Origin: Oceanobacillus sp. Castelsardo | GTDB taxonomy: Bacteria; Bacillota; Bacilli; Bacillales; Amphibacillaceae | Assembly: GCF_001659985.1 (NCBI RefSeq) | Contig: NZ_LYCS01000002.1 | Coordinates: forward strand, 434,001-498,000 | DNA length: 64,000 nucleotides | Direction of reading: 5' to 3' | Shown: in pieces, positions 63,037 through 64,000 of the stretch | Layout of the letters: every line of letters starts with the position of its first letter | Numbering within the stretch: the first letter of the stretch is position 1 | Notes under the pieces: model-generated | What the model saw: only the letters and a program-made list of their open reading frames with translations | Databases searched by the model: none | What the model was told of the DNA's origin: nothing | Translations under genes and position numbers: made by a program

Positions 63037-64000
63037 TCATTTTTCCTGATAGTAATCTTTTATATAAACTACTCCAACTAAACCAATGACCGAAAATATA
63101 ACCGGAGTAATAAAACCATAGAAATAACCAGCCCCTACATCACCTACACTTTGATACTGATCCAATATCTTACCAAAAATACCCGGTAACAAAACAGCAC
63201 TTAGAAATCCACCTGTGTTCGCAAAACCGGAAACAATTCCTGATTCGTTTTCTGGAAAGGATATACGCACTAGAGCAAAGGTTAACGAATTGGATCCAAA
63301 TGCAAAGCCGATGACAAACATAATAATGACCAAAAACATAAATGGTGGTTTTCCATGAAATAAAAGAATAGAAGACCAGCAGAATAACAAGATGAGATGG
63401 AAAACAACAAAAGGACGTTTAATCATTCCTATACGACTGGCAAGCCAACTAAGGAATGGGGCACCAATTAGTGCTCCGACTAAACTAATCATAATGAGTT
63501 GACTCGCATCTGTACGTGATAAGCCATATATCTCCATCCCATATGGTACTGCCCATGAACCAATTAGTCCTAAGTACGCTCCAACGACACCAAAATGAGA
63601 TAGAAATATGGCCCAAGCTTGCCGGTTCGATAAGATTCTCTTTAATACGAGCCATGTATTTTCACATTGCATCCCTCTTTTTTCAAATAATGGTTTATTT
63701 GGTTTTTTCACAAGAACAAAATAAAGAAGAACTCCACATAAGCACAATAAAATTCCCGCTAAAAGAAACGTCTTTCTCCAACCAACGAAAACAATAAATG
63801 TGGAGAATGGAACGGTCGCTAGCAAGAAACCGAGACTTCCGGACATACCCGCCACACCAATTAGTCGAGTAAATTCCTTAGCATTGAACCATTGGCCTAA
63901 AATCAACACCAAATTCACCCAGACTGTCGCATCGCCTATCCCCGTCAATATTCTTGCAAAAAAAAGTGTAAACTCATGAGTACCTAAACTATATATAATA
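63037..64000 (-). CDS. MFS transporter, cut by the right edge of the window
   Basis: The open frame reaches the window edge without a start; the visible part is about 320 residues. The segment ARILTGIGDATVWVNLVLI at the edge is the typical helix 4 region of an MFS_1 protein, so the first three helices lie outside the window. Visible part: from helix 4 to helix 12, a central loop KKPNKPLFEKRG, and a short C-terminal tail YIKDYYQEK. It may import an organic anion or sugar acid. No partner gene is visible. Confidence 0.85.
   Translation of the reverse strand, partial: IIYSLGTHEFTLFFARILTGIGDATVWVNLVLILGQWFNAKEFTRLIGVAGMSGSLGFLLATVPFSTFIVFVGWRKTFLLAGILLCLCGVLLYFVLVKKPNKPLFEKRGMQCENTWLVLKRILSNRQAWAIFLSHFGVVGAYLGLIGSWAVPYGMEIYGLSRTDASQLIMISLVGALIGAPFLSWLASRIGMIKRPFVVFHLILLFCWSSILLFHGKPPFMFLVIIMFVIGFAFGSNSLTFALVRISFPENESGIVSGFANTGGFLSAVLLPGIFGKILDQYQSVGDVGAGYFYGFITPVIFSVIGLVGVVYIKDYYQEK

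Overview
The window is low-GC, Gram-positive DNA with strong AGGAGG-type ribosome binding sites, frequent TTG and GTG starts, IolR-like and CcpA-type control signals, YjcZ-type sporulation miniproteins and CtaB. All of this points to an aerobic spore-forming Bacillaceae. I do not assign a genus.

Region 1 (1-45.6 kb) is a very large cyclitol (inositol) catabolic island, almost entirely on the minus strand. It holds the core myo-inositol enzymes IolG, IolE, IolD, IolB and an IolA/MmsA-type dehydrogenase. It also has eight Gfo/Idh/MocA oxidoreductases in total, three TIM-barrel isomerase/dehydratase proteins, two zinc alcohol dehydrogenases and a malonate-semialdehyde-decarboxylase-like tautomerase. 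Transport is redundant: two IolT-like sugar porters, two tandem SSS symporters, a ribose-type ABC system with two tandem binding proteins, and a further MFS protein. Six regulators are present in three paralogous pairs: two AraC, two LacI and two IolR-like DeoR proteins.

Two sets of control sites divide the island. Four promoters (mmsA, the first SSS gene, iolG, the second iolR-like gene) share one layout, TTGAMT-N17-TANNAT with a cre box over the -35 and spacer. A different palindrome, close to GGTTAAGCGCTTTACC and found at 14 places, lies in front of the first AraC/MFS gap, lacI-1, the transketolase operon, the iolGDBEX operon, the PFK-like gene, the ABC operon, the second MFS gene, a zinc dehydrogenase and a Gfo/Idh pair. 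The LacI pair is the natural candidate to bind it.

The most interesting point is what is missing. No IolC kinase and no IolJ aldolase are in the window. Instead the same palindrome controls a two-subunit transketolase, an alpha-hydroxyaldehyde-type aldehyde dehydrogenase, a ketose-3-epimerase-like protein and a PFK-like kinase. An accessory rpiA and a full-length transketolase lie at the island edge. I propose as a hypothesis that 2-deoxy-5-keto-gluconate is cut by transketolase rather than by the kinase/aldolase route.

Region 2 (45.6-64 kb) is more ordinary chromosome: tkt, two YjcZ-like miniproteins, nagAB, a thioesterase, a CheX-CheY-chemoreceptor trio, an EAL protein, a PepSY protein, ctaB, an MFS efflux pump, a DUF697-type GTPase, a GlsB/YeaQ protein, several very small genes, a HAD hydrolase and an MFS gene cut by the right edge. 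It carries several dispersed repeats. Three arrays with a GATAT core and a 20-21 bp period occur at about 15.5, 24.2 and 59.2 kb.
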